Shown here: positions 1 through 4,975 of the stretch, piece after piece
Numbering within the stretch: position 1 is the stretch's first letter
How the letters are laid out: the number at the start of each line of letters is the position of its first letter
Assembly: GCA_030639705.1 (NCBI GenBank)
Contig: DAOWKX010000228.1
Coordinates: 1-5,946, forward strand
Source of the DNA: Candidatus Aminicenantota bacterium
GTDB lineage: Bacteria > Acidobacteriota > Aminicenantia > UBA2199
Length of the DNA: 5,946 bases
Reading direction: 5' to 3'
The notes under the pieces: generated by a model
Told to the model about the DNA's origin: nothing
The model's database searches: none
Seen by the model: the letters and a program-made list of their open reading frames with translations, nothing else
Program-made: the position numbers and the translations under genes

Positions 1-57
1 CTCTAACAAAATTGGGTGATAGCAACGAGTCCACCCGGTAGGGTCATGCCTTGACAT
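1..57 (-). CDS. Possible start of a leftward gene, cut by the window edge
   Basis: An ATG at 57-55 opens a frame that stays open to base 1 for 19 codons (MSRHDPTGWTRCYHPILLE). I do not recognise the peptide. A promoter-like pair, TTAAAA (92-87) and TATTAT (69-64) with a 17-base spacer, lies just upstream, and only six bases separate the -10 box from the ATG, so the transcript would be leaderless. No convincing Shine-Dalgarno sequence is present. A 57-base open frame is easily found by chance, so this is only a pointer to look at the sequence to the left. Confidence 0.2.
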   Translation of the reverse strand, partial: MSRHDPTGWTRCYHPILLE

Positions 58-88
58 TATTGTATAATATCCTTTTACCGGATAGGTT

Positions 89-1123
89 TTAATCTGGTTT
101 GCTATCTTTTGATTTGTTGTCCCGTTCCTTGAGGTTTTTGATCAGCTGTTTGATATTATCAACGGATTCAACAATCAATTTTTTCTGATGTTTGGATAAT
201 TTTTTACTGCCCAGGATATGTTTATCAATTTCCTGTTGGATTCCATCCAGGAAGGACATATTTTTAAAGTCCAAGACTTCTATGTGTTTAAACTCTAAAA
301 TAAGTTTGTCTTTTTCAGTATCCAGTTTTTTCAGCAGTTTATCATACTGGAAGTTTTCAAATTTGAATTTAGACAATTTGATTTTAAACTGGCTCAGGGG
401 ATTCTTTTTTCTGATGGCCATGCCTTTTTCATCGGTTTTAATTTTACCCTCTTCAACCACGTAGTGTCCCTTTTCCAGCTGGTCCTTTACATAGGCGTAT
501 AATTTTTTTTCTTTTTCGGCCGAGGATTCATGGGCGCTCAACAGTATGGCACTGATTTTGAGGGCTTCGGCAATGAATGGCTTGACTCCTTCGGATACCA
601 GCTTTTCCTGATTTCCATAGCATTTATGAATTTTTTTTATCTTTTCAGGTTCCGGGGGCAGATCCATTTTTAATTCATAATCGGTCTCGGCAAATCCAAA
701 ATCTTTAAATTTTAGTTTGACCGGTTCTTCTTTTTCAGGTGTTATAGAAGGGATAATGGTCTGGCTTTGATCGTAGACAGCTGCGGTATTGGATCCCAGG
801 GAGAAATACAGTTTGGAATCGGTAATCACACTACCGTTATCCAGAACCGTTATTTTACCCGGTCTATTCCAGTCCATGATATTGGCCAGGATCCCAAAAG
901 ATAGTGAAAAAACAAAGATTATGGCAACAGCGGTGGTCCAGGGGTGGCTTTCAGATATGATCTCTTTATCCTTGAGTGCTGCTCTGGTTTTTTTTCTGCT
1001 CTTTATAAAAAAATAGCTGAGTATAATGATGGTAAGAATAGCAATGACATAACACCCAACCTTGAACAAAGGGTGCTGAAGGATTGGAGCCACGATTGAT
1101 GTAATGGTTGATACAGTATTCAT
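89..1123 (-). CDS. Two-TM membrane protein with SPFH/Band-7-like domain
   Basis: This 344-residue protein has two hydrophobic segments, about residues 22-40 and 62-83, separated by a basic, charged linker (KSRKKTR). The rest is lysine-rich and soluble. Residues about 86-265 follow the order of an SPFH (stomatin/prohibitin/flotillin) domain: an early beta-rich part with a GSVITD-type turn, YDQSQTI, an acidic TDYELKMDL strand region, then a helix around KCYGNQEKLVSEGVKPFIAE, then KKLYAYVKDQLEKGHYVVEE and IRKKNPLSQFKIKLSKFKF. In the family such proteins scaffold membrane microdomains or protease complexes. The usual long Ala/Glu/Gln coiled coil is replaced by a short Lys-rich tail (about 295-344). 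The start is supported by GAGGAG (1136-1131), seven bases before the ATG, and by a near-consensus promoter upstream. It appears to be a single-gene transcript. The SPFH call rests on pattern resemblance; 'two-TM membrane protein' is certain, the family is not. Confidence 0.6.
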   Translation of the reverse strand: MNTVSTITSIVAPILQHPLFKVGCYVIAILTIIILSYFFIKSRKKTRAALKDKEIISESHPWTTAVAIIFVFSLSFGILANIMDWNRPGKITVLDNGSVITDSKLYFSLGSNTAAVYDQSQTIIPSITPEKEEPVKLKFKDFGFAETDYELKMDLPPEPEKIKKIHKCYGNQEKLVSEGVKPFIAEALKISAILLSAHESSAEKEKKLYAYVKDQLEKGHYVVEEGKIKTDEKGMAIRKKNPLSQFKIKLSKFKFENFQYDKLLKKLDTEKDKLILEFKHIEVLDFKNMSFLDGIQQEIDKHILGSKKLSKHQKKLIVESVDNIKQLIKNLKERDNKSKDSKPD

Positions 1124-1176
1124 GATCGTTCTCCTCTTTTCTCCTGTTGACGGTAAAAACGTCTTTTCCGATTCAC

Positions 1177-1205
1177 ATTATAGCGGATTTTTATTTTACA
1201 TTCAA
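1177..1205 (-). promoter_or_regulatory. Sigma-70-type promoter for the SPFH-like gene
   Basis: Read on the minus strand, TTGAAT (1205-1200) and a perfect TATAAT (1182-1177) are separated by 17 bases. The predicted start near 1170 gives a leader of about 46 bases that ends in the GAGGAG ribosome site of the gene ending at 89. The -35 box lies inside the last codons of the kinase fragment, so the downstream gene does not depend on transcription from the kinase. No other plausible promoter was seen for this gene. Confidence 0.6.
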
Positions 1206-1472
1206 TATTTTTTTTGACAAGGGACAGGCCTTGACAATGAGTTCCTTAATGTCATGGATCAGGCAGACATGGGGATGGTTTAAGGCTGCAGCGGCTTTAG
1301 CCTCATGAATGAAGCGTTTTTTTTCAGCTTCGTTGATGCTGAACTGTTTGGGCAGAAACTTGAGAGCCACCAGACGGTCCAGCTTGGTATCCTGTGCTTT
1401 GTAGACAATCCCCATTCCCCCGGCACCGATCTGTTCCAGAATCTTGTAATGTGATATTATCTTTCCAATCAT
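1191..1472 (-). pseudogene. Truncated Ser/Thr protein kinase (N-lobe stub)
   Basis: The 93-residue product begins exactly like a bacterial Hanks-type (PknB-like) kinase: ISHYKILEQIGAGGMGIVYKA carries the glycine-rich ATP loop (residues 16-21, Val23), VALKFLP carries the ATP-anchoring lysine (Lys38), FIHEAKAAAALNHPHV gives helix C with its glutamate (Glu57), and LIHDI starts strand 4. After residue 75 the sequence leaves the family (KELIVKACPLSKKILNVK) and stops. The hinge, the HRD catalytic loop, the DFG metal site and the whole C-lobe are absent, so phosphotransfer is not possible. Intact kinases of this type have about 270 residues of kinase domain and often a C-terminal sensor. No good Shine-Dalgarno sequence precedes the ATG; a TAAAAT hexamer lies at 1490-1485. 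It is most likely the remnant of a larger gene after a deletion. A small regulatory protein is conceivable but unsupported. Confidence 0.75.
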
Positions 1473-1496
1473 GATTTTTTTTCTATTTTACCTGTG

Positions 1497-1522
1497 ACAT
1501 TTAACATGATACATTTGACATG
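1497..1522. repeat. 12-bp direct repeat upstream of the kinase stub
   Basis: ACATTTAACATG (1497-1508) is followed after two bases by ACATTTGACATG (1511-1522), an 11 of 12 match with a 14-base period. It lies 25-50 bases upstream of the kinase stub ATG and just upstream of a TAAAAT hexamer (1490-1485). That position would suit a regulator-binding site, but it could equally be low-complexity spacer DNA. Confidence 0.4.
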
Positions 1523-1525
1523 GAG

Positions 1526-1543
1526 GGTTGAGGTTAAGGTTGA
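1526..1543. repeat. Three-unit hexamer tandem repeat GGTTRA
   Basis: GGTTGA, GGTTAA and GGTTGA follow each other without gaps, so only one base varies between units. The array starts four bases after the neighbouring direct repeat. It is short and non-coding, in the spacer between the kinase stub and the toxin gene. Confidence 0.55.
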
Positions 1544-1563
1544 GTAAAAAGATCATTTTGCCT

Positions 1564-1584
1564 TCTATCTCCTGTCTTCTGACT
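1564..1584. repeat. Three-unit heptamer repeat YCTRNCT
   Basis: TCTATCT, CCTGTCT and TCTGACT form three head-to-tail heptamers of the pattern YCTRNCT, a pyrimidine-rich tract on the plus strand. It has a different period from the hexamer array 20 bases away. Degenerate heptamer tracts of this kind occur in intergenic DNA of several bacterial groups. The remainder of the spacer (1585-1685) is AT-rich, with T runs, and holds nothing else I can name. Confidence 0.45.
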
Positions 1585-1685
1585 CCCAATTTCTTGAAAA
1601 CCTTCCAATTCCTTATAACAAAAACAGATTTTTTTTACAATTTTTTAATCATTTTTGCTAACCGGAAATGTTGTCTGAATTTGGT

Positions 1686-2489
1686 TCATTTTGGTTCTAT
1701 TAAAGTCAATAAATTATCCTTTGTGAAGGTTAGAGAATCATCTTTAAATTCCAGAAAGGGATTAACGTCATTCATCACCTGTTTCCAGTTCAGAGAATTG
1801 ATCTTTTTAGAAAGTATTTCCAACCAGTTGGATTCGGTGAGGGTAACAAAATTTTTCTCAGTCTGGGAGAGTGCATGGTTAAGTAAGATGAAATTGGGAA
1901 GGATATTTCCCCATCTTGACCGGTACCAGAATAGATCAAAAATATCTCTTCCTTTTGAATATTCTCTGGTCAGAACAGCATGAAGCTTACCGGCAAACAT
2001 GGAGGGTAGATCATAATGCTGAAGTAAAACCGGCATATATAAATCAACGACTGTTTTTTTACTGTTCCAGCCAGGCGGCGGTTTCAAATCTATTTCGATG
2101 TGAATGGATAATTTCTGCTTTCTTTTTTGTACCAGGCCGGCTTCAGATAATAGATTATTAAAGCCAATAATGGCTTTTTGAACAACCTGGTTATCTTTGA
2201 TTTTGACCATACAGCTGTACCCGGCTTTCTCGAGGCCCCTCTCTATTTTCTCCATGTAACTTTCAAAGTGATATGGCACCCAGGTCTCACCGGCAGAAAA
2301 ATCAAGATCTTCTGAATACCTGCGAATACGATATAAGAACCTCAGTGCTGTTCCTCCCAGAAAGTAGATCCCAGAAGCGATTCCGATCCTTTGCATTAAA
2401 AAGAGCAGGTAATTCTGAAGATATTCCCTTAATACATTCAGCTTGTTATCGGCTTTATCAGTAATAATCTGCAGGGCAATATCTTTCAT
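1686..2489 (-). CDS. abiEii: AbiEii-type nucleotidyltransferase toxin
   Basis: This 267-residue protein belongs to the AbiEii/AbiGii toxin family, DNA polymerase beta-like nucleotidyltransferases. Characterised relatives are the toxins of type IV toxin-antitoxin systems, and some (MenT) add nucleotides to tRNA to stop translation. Motif I is GGTALRFLYRIRRYSEDLDF (residues 45-64), holding the Gly-Gly and the metal-binding pair Asp61/Asp63. A further acidic strand IHIEIDLKPP (129-138) offers Glu132/Asp134. The family's KLxA...R...RDxxDL element is intact at Lys168, Arg175, Arg181, Asp182 and Asp185. No frameshift or missing active-site residue is visible, and the length is usual. The ATG overlaps the antitoxin stop as ATGA, so the two genes are translationally coupled in the normal antitoxin-toxin order. 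The actual substrate cannot be told from sequence. No clear terminator follows. Confidence 0.9.
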   Translation of the reverse strand: MKDIALQIITDKADNKLNVLREYLQNYLLFLMQRIGIASGIYFLGGTALRFLYRIRRYSEDLDFSAGETWVPYHFESYMEKIERGLEKAGYSCMVKIKDNQVVQKAIIGFNNLLSEAGLVQKRKQKLSIHIEIDLKPPPGWNSKKTVVDLYMPVLLQHYDLPSMFAGKLHAVLTREYSKGRDIFDLFWYRSRWGNILPNFILLNHALSQTEKNFVTLTESNWLEILSKKINSLNWKQVMNDVNPFLEFKDDSLTFTKDNLLTLIEPK

Positions 2490-3115
2490 TTAATCTCACT
2501 TTTGATATAATGTATTGTCTCTTTTACCGCTTCTTTCAATCCCTTCATCTCGGTTTTCATCAGAAAGGACTCAAACAAATTGAGATCGAAATTCTCCATG
2601 TTCTGTAAACGCAGTTCTTTAAGCCAGGCCAGCGAAAACCTGTTGGATTGAATAAAAAGGTATATTTTATCCATAAGTGATTTCTCAGAACTCGCTAAAG
2701 TGATAAGATAATTATTGATTTGCACATTTGAGTAACCTGAAAAAAAAGTAGGCTTTATATAGTAATAAAAAAATAACCGATTTTTATATTTGAATTGTAT
2801 TCCCCTTTCTGTGGTCACCGAAGTCAGATTGGGTACATGCTCGGGGATAAGGTCATAATATTGAAGCGCCCAATCCAGAGAGATGTAAGAGGGGTGAACC
2901 ACCCGGTTTGCTATAAAAGCAGAGGGCAAATCTTTTTTTCGATAAGGTTCTTCGATGATATACCATCCCCGGCGAACCTGGGAAAGCTTACCTTGTTTTG
3001 TCCACCGTGATAACTGTACCTGAATATGATGAATGGGCTCGTTGAAAAATGACAGCATGGAAGAATGGATCAGTGGTCTTTCTGAAAAGGCAGATAAGAA
3101 TTTTTCCCAATACAT
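2486..3115 (-). CDS. abiEi: AbiEi-type antitoxin and transcriptional repressor
   Basis: This 209-residue protein is the antitoxin partner of the AbiEii toxin. Residues 1-57 form a winged-helix DNA-binding domain (VQLSRWTKQGKLSQVRRGWY at 33-52 is its recognition helix and wing). This is followed by the AbiEi core with HPSYISLDWALQYYDLIPE (74-92) and ASSEKSLMDKIYL (141-153), both hallmark stretches of the family. In characterised AbiE systems AbiEi counters the toxin and represses its own promoter by binding inverted repeats. A matching inverted repeat lies directly upstream here. The gene is first in the operon and shares ATGA with the toxin. The ATG at 3115 is chosen because an ATG at 3120 is in another frame. 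No Shine-Dalgarno sequence precedes it. AT-rich coding sequence contrasts with the genes to the right. Confidence 0.88.
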   Translation of the reverse strand: MYWEKFLSAFSERPLIHSSMLSFFNEPIHHIQVQLSRWTKQGKLSQVRRGWYIIEEPYRKKDLPSAFIANRVVHPSYISLDWALQYYDLIPEHVPNLTSVTTERGIQFKYKNRLFFYYYIKPTFFSGYSNVQINNYLITLASSEKSLMDKIYLFIQSNRFSLAWLKELRLQNMENFDLNLFESFLMKTEMKGLKEAVKETIHYIKSEIK

Positions 3116-3120
3116 ATCAT

Positions 3121-3144
3121 TAACTTAACATATTTGTTAAGATA
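3121..3144. promoter_or_regulatory. Inverted-repeat operator of the abiE operon
   Basis: The perfect six-base arms CTTAAC (3124-3129) and GTTAAG (3136-3141) are separated by ATATTT. Beyond one mismatch the outer TA pairs (3121-3122 and 3143-3144) extend the symmetry. The site ends six bases before the antitoxin ATG and covers the putative spacer and -10 box, a position suited to repression. AbiEi proteins are known to bind inverted repeats in their own promoters, so self-repression is the likely role. Being AT-rich, a chance palindrome is not excluded. Confidence 0.6.
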
Positions 3145-3150
3145 TTGCAA
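3122..3150 (-). promoter_or_regulatory. Candidate promoter of the abiE operon
   Basis: On the minus strand TTGCAA (3150-3145) is followed after 17 bases by TAAGTT (3127-3122), and six bases later by the antitoxin ATG. The boxes are moderate matches (4/6 and 3/6). If real, transcription would begin at or next to the start codon. That fits the absence of a ribosome site, and the operator palindrome would lie inside the promoter. TTGCAA is its own reverse complement, so it could also serve the divergent racemase gene. Confidence 0.35.
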
Positions 3151-3211
3151 CTTTTTAATTGGGGATTGATATTTCTACTGAAAGCGTGTAGGCTTAAAGA
3201 CAGAGGTAAAT

Positions 3212-3907
3212 ATGAAAACCATTGGATTGCTGGGAGGGATGACTGCTGAATCTTCGGCCGAATACTACCGGATCATCAATCAGACTGCCCGGGAAAAGCT
3301 GGGCGGTATTCACTCGGCCCGGAGCGTGATGTTTTCCGTAGATTTTGAAGAAATTGACCTGTTGATGGAAGCCGGAAAATGGGATGAGATCCGGGATATT
3401 TTGATTGAAGCGGCCCGGGCAATTGAACGGGCCGGGGCTGATTTCCTGGTCATCTGCACCAATACCATGCACAAGCTGGTCCCTGACATTCAGAAAAAAA
3501 TCAATATTCCAATTTTGAATATCATCGATGCAACCGCCGAGCAGATCAAAATAAGGGAATTGCAAACCATCGGGCTGCTGGGCACCCGCTTCACCATGGA
3601 AGAGAACTTCTACCGGCAGCGGCTGGAACAGGAACACGGATTAAAGGTATTGATTCCGTCCGAACCAGATATCCGGACCGTTCACCGCATCATCGTGGAG
3701 GAGCTGGCCATCGGAGAGATCCACGAAACTTCAAAACAAACCTACTGGGAAATCATGGGCCGGCTGGCCGATCAGGGAGCCGAAGGCATTATTCTGGGCT
3801 GCACCGAGATCCCCCTGCTGGTCAAACAGGAGGAAGGAAATATCCCCCTGTTCGATACCACAACCATCCATGCCCGGGCCGCTGTAGATTACGCCCTTAG
3901 TGGTTAA
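3212..3907 (+). CDS. Aspartate/glutamate racemase family protein
   Basis: This 231-residue cytosolic enzyme belongs to the Asp/Glu/hydantoin racemase superfamily, which interconverts L- and D-amino acids without a cofactor using two cysteines as acid and base. The N-terminal MKTIGLLGGMTAESSAEYY (1-19) is the family signature. Cys82 lies in FLVICTNTMHK and Cys197 in IILGCTEIPLL, so both catalytic cysteines are present. This resembles the two-cysteine aspartate racemases; E. coli YgeA, by contrast, has Thr in the first position. Length is normal. AGAGG (3202-3206), five bases before the ATG, sets the start. It is divergent from the abiE operon and convergent with the hydrolase gene, with 20 bases between the two stops and no clear hairpin terminator. 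The product could be D-aspartate or D-glutamate for peptidoglycan or a signal; substrate preference cannot be read from sequence. Confidence 0.88.
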   Translation: MKTIGLLGGMTAESSAEYYRIINQTAREKLGGIHSARSVMFSVDFEEIDLLMEAGKWDEIRDILIEAARAIERAGADFLVICTNTMHKLVPDIQKKINIPILNIIDATAEQIKIRELQTIGLLGTRFTMEENFYRQRLEQEHGLKVLIPSEPDIRTVHRIIVEELAIGEIHETSKQTYWEIMGRLADQGAEGIILGCTEIPLLVKQEEGNIPLFDTTTIHARAAVDYALSG

Positions 3908-3927
3908 CAGCTGATTTATTTTTTGAT

Positions 3928-4812
3928 CTATTTCCGGGTGAGTTCGTCATAGATCCAGCCGATGTTGTTCTTGCGGGTCATGAAGTTGCCGTGTTCCTTC
4001 AGGTGTTTGTAGGCTGTGATATCCACGGTTTCCATGGCCTGATCCCGGGTTTTTCCGGCCGCAATGGCTTTTTTCACCTCTTGTCTCAGGTATTCCAGGT
4101 AGTCGGCAAATTTCAGAAATGTTTTCATATCGGTAATTGGTCCGTGTCCGGGAATTACTGTAAAATCCGGGTAGGTTTTGGCCAGCAAGCGGATGGTTTT
4201 GATCCAGTTACCGGTATCAGAGCCATTTTTCACATCAATATAGGGCGCAATACCGTTGAAGAACAGGTCTCCGGTGTGTACCACCCTGGCATCGGTAAAA
4301 ACCACCACAATGTCTCCGCCGGTATGGCCGGGTCCGAAATGGATGAGCCGGATGGTCTCATTCCCCCATTTAATTTCTTTTTCGGTTTTAAAGGTTCCCG
4401 ATGGAATACCGATACCGGCCGGGGATTCTTCGGGCTGCAGGCCAGCCATCATCGACAGGTAGCAGTTTTCATGGGCAATTATCACGGCATTCTGTCCCAG
4501 AACCGGATTGCCGCCTGTATGATCCCGGTGATAGTGGGTGTTGATCAGCATCTTGACCGGAAAGGGGCTGAACCCGTACAGTGTTTCCGCAACATCATCG
4601 GCCAGGCGGGCATGGCCGGCATCTATCAGCAGTAGTTTCCGGTCAGCCTGAAGAACGGCAATGTTGCCGCCGGCATTGGAAATACAATGCAGGTTTTCGG
4701 TAACTTTCTGGACCTTTAATTCGACTTTTTCCCGGGCCAGGATTGATACACTTCCCGGCATCAGGAACATGAACAGGACAATGATCAGTAAAAAATATGT
4801 GTGTATTTTCAT
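3928..4812 (-). CDS. Exported metallo-beta-lactamase-fold hydrolase
   Basis: This 294-residue protein starts with a Sec-type signal segment (hydrophobic residues about 5-25, ending near SILAR), so it probably acts outside the cytoplasm. The mature part has the complete metal-ligand set of the MBL fold: His93, His95, Asp97 and His98 in NTHYHRDHTGGN, His163 in GPGHTGGD, Asp182 in HTGDLFF and His223 in PGHGP. This pattern fits the broad subclass of glyoxalase-II/'cyclase'-like secreted MBL hydrolases. It does not justify a claim of antibiotic resistance, and the natural substrate is unknown. The C-terminus (GWIYDELTRK) resembles the closing helix of these enzymes. The ATG at 4812 lacks a usable Shine-Dalgarno sequence; the nearest G-rich stretch is about 14 bases away and falls within the promoter. 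It is divergent from the esterase gene. Confidence 0.85.
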   Translation of the reverse strand: MKIHTYFLLIIVLFMFLMPGSVSILAREKVELKVQKVTENLHCISNAGGNIAVLQADRKLLLIDAGHARLADDVAETLYGFSPFPVKMLINTHYHRDHTGGNPVLGQNAVIIAHENCYLSMMAGLQPEESPAGIGIPSGTFKTEKEIKWGNETIRLIHFGPGHTGGDIVVVFTDARVVHTGDLFFNGIAPYIDVKNGSDTGNWIKTIRLLAKTYPDFTVIPGHGPITDMKTFLKFADYLEYLRQEVKKAIAAGKTRDQAMETVDITAYKHLKEHGNFMTRKNNIGWIYDELTRK

Positions 4813-4818
4813 GGTATA

Positions 4819-4847
4819 TTAATAAACCACCCCTGCAATAAAATCAA
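4819..4847 (-). promoter_or_regulatory. Candidate (leaderless) promoter of the MBL hydrolase
   Basis: On the minus strand TTGATT (4847-4842) and TATTAA (4824-4819) are exactly 17 bases apart, with matches of 4/6 to each consensus. The -10 box ends six bases before the ATG at 4812, so the transcript would start at about the start codon. This agrees with the missing ribosome site. Confidence 0.45.
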
Positions 4848-4918
4848 CTACATTTTCTCCAACCCCTCTACCCCGGTTTCCAGAACTGTTTCCCGGAAGT
4901 ATTGAAGGTCGTATTTGC

Positions 4919-4947
4919 TTGACCGAGGCATGGAGATACTTTACAAT
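4919..4947 (+). promoter_or_regulatory. Sigma-70-type promoter of the esterase gene
   Basis: TTGACC (4919-4924) and TACAAT (4942-4947) are separated by 17 bases, each a 5/6 or better-than-average match to the sigma-70 consensus. The start point expected near 4954 gives a leader of about 20 bases that contains the GGAGG ribosome site. The box overlaps an alternative in-frame ATG at 4946, which argues against that start. Upstream, TTCCCGGAA (4890-4898) is a small perfect palindrome about 20 bases before the -35 box and might bind a regulator. Confidence 0.6.
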
Positions 4948-4964
4948 GAATGAGTGGAAAATAT

Positions 4965-4969
4965 GGAGG
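4965..4969 (+). promoter_or_regulatory. Ribosome binding site fixing the esterase start
   Basis: GGAGG lies six bases before the ATG at 4976, an ideal Shine-Dalgarno distance. The competing in-frame ATG at 4946 has only a GGAG ten bases upstream (4932-4935), inside the promoter spacer and thus not transcribed. This decides for 4976. Confidence 0.7.
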
Positions 4970-4975
4970 CGTTCG

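Noticed and set aside
51..68. Plus-strand TTGACA (51-56) and TATAAT (63-68)
   Set aside because: Both boxes are perfect, but they are only six bases apart, and neither has a partner at 16-18 bases. They do not form a promoter.
68..84. Stem TATCC-TTTTACC-GGATA as a terminator of the SPFH-like gene
   Set aside because: Only five base pairs, few G:C pairs, and no T run on the transcript's 3' side.
1615..1660. A/T runs after the toxin gene as an intrinsic terminator
   Set aside because: The only pairing is A5 with T5; there is no G:C-rich stem, so it is low-complexity spacer.
1680..1697. Direct repeat TTTGGTTC at the end of the toxin gene
   Set aside because: Two eight-base copies with period ten across the stop codon are too short to mean more than local slippage.
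3194..3637. Minus-strand open frame opposite the racemase
   Set aside because: Antisense shadow of a clearly recognisable racemase.
3908..3927. Bidirectional terminator between the convergent racemase and MBL genes
   Set aside because: The 20-base gap has an AT-rich tract but no inverted repeat able to form a stable hairpin.
3991..4635. Long plus-strand open frame opposite the MBL gene
   Set aside because: It is the antisense shadow of a gene with all MBL metal ligands; its translation resembles no protein family and it lacks a ribosome site.
3928..4812. MBL protein as an antibiotic-resistance beta-lactamase
   Set aside because: The metal-ligand pattern is shared by the whole hydrolase superfamily, and nothing in the sequence or context points specifically to beta-lactam hydrolysis.
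4946..4975. Earlier in-frame ATG at 4946 as the esterase start
   Set aside because: It lies inside the -10 box of the best promoter, while GGAGG is ideally placed for the ATG at 4976.
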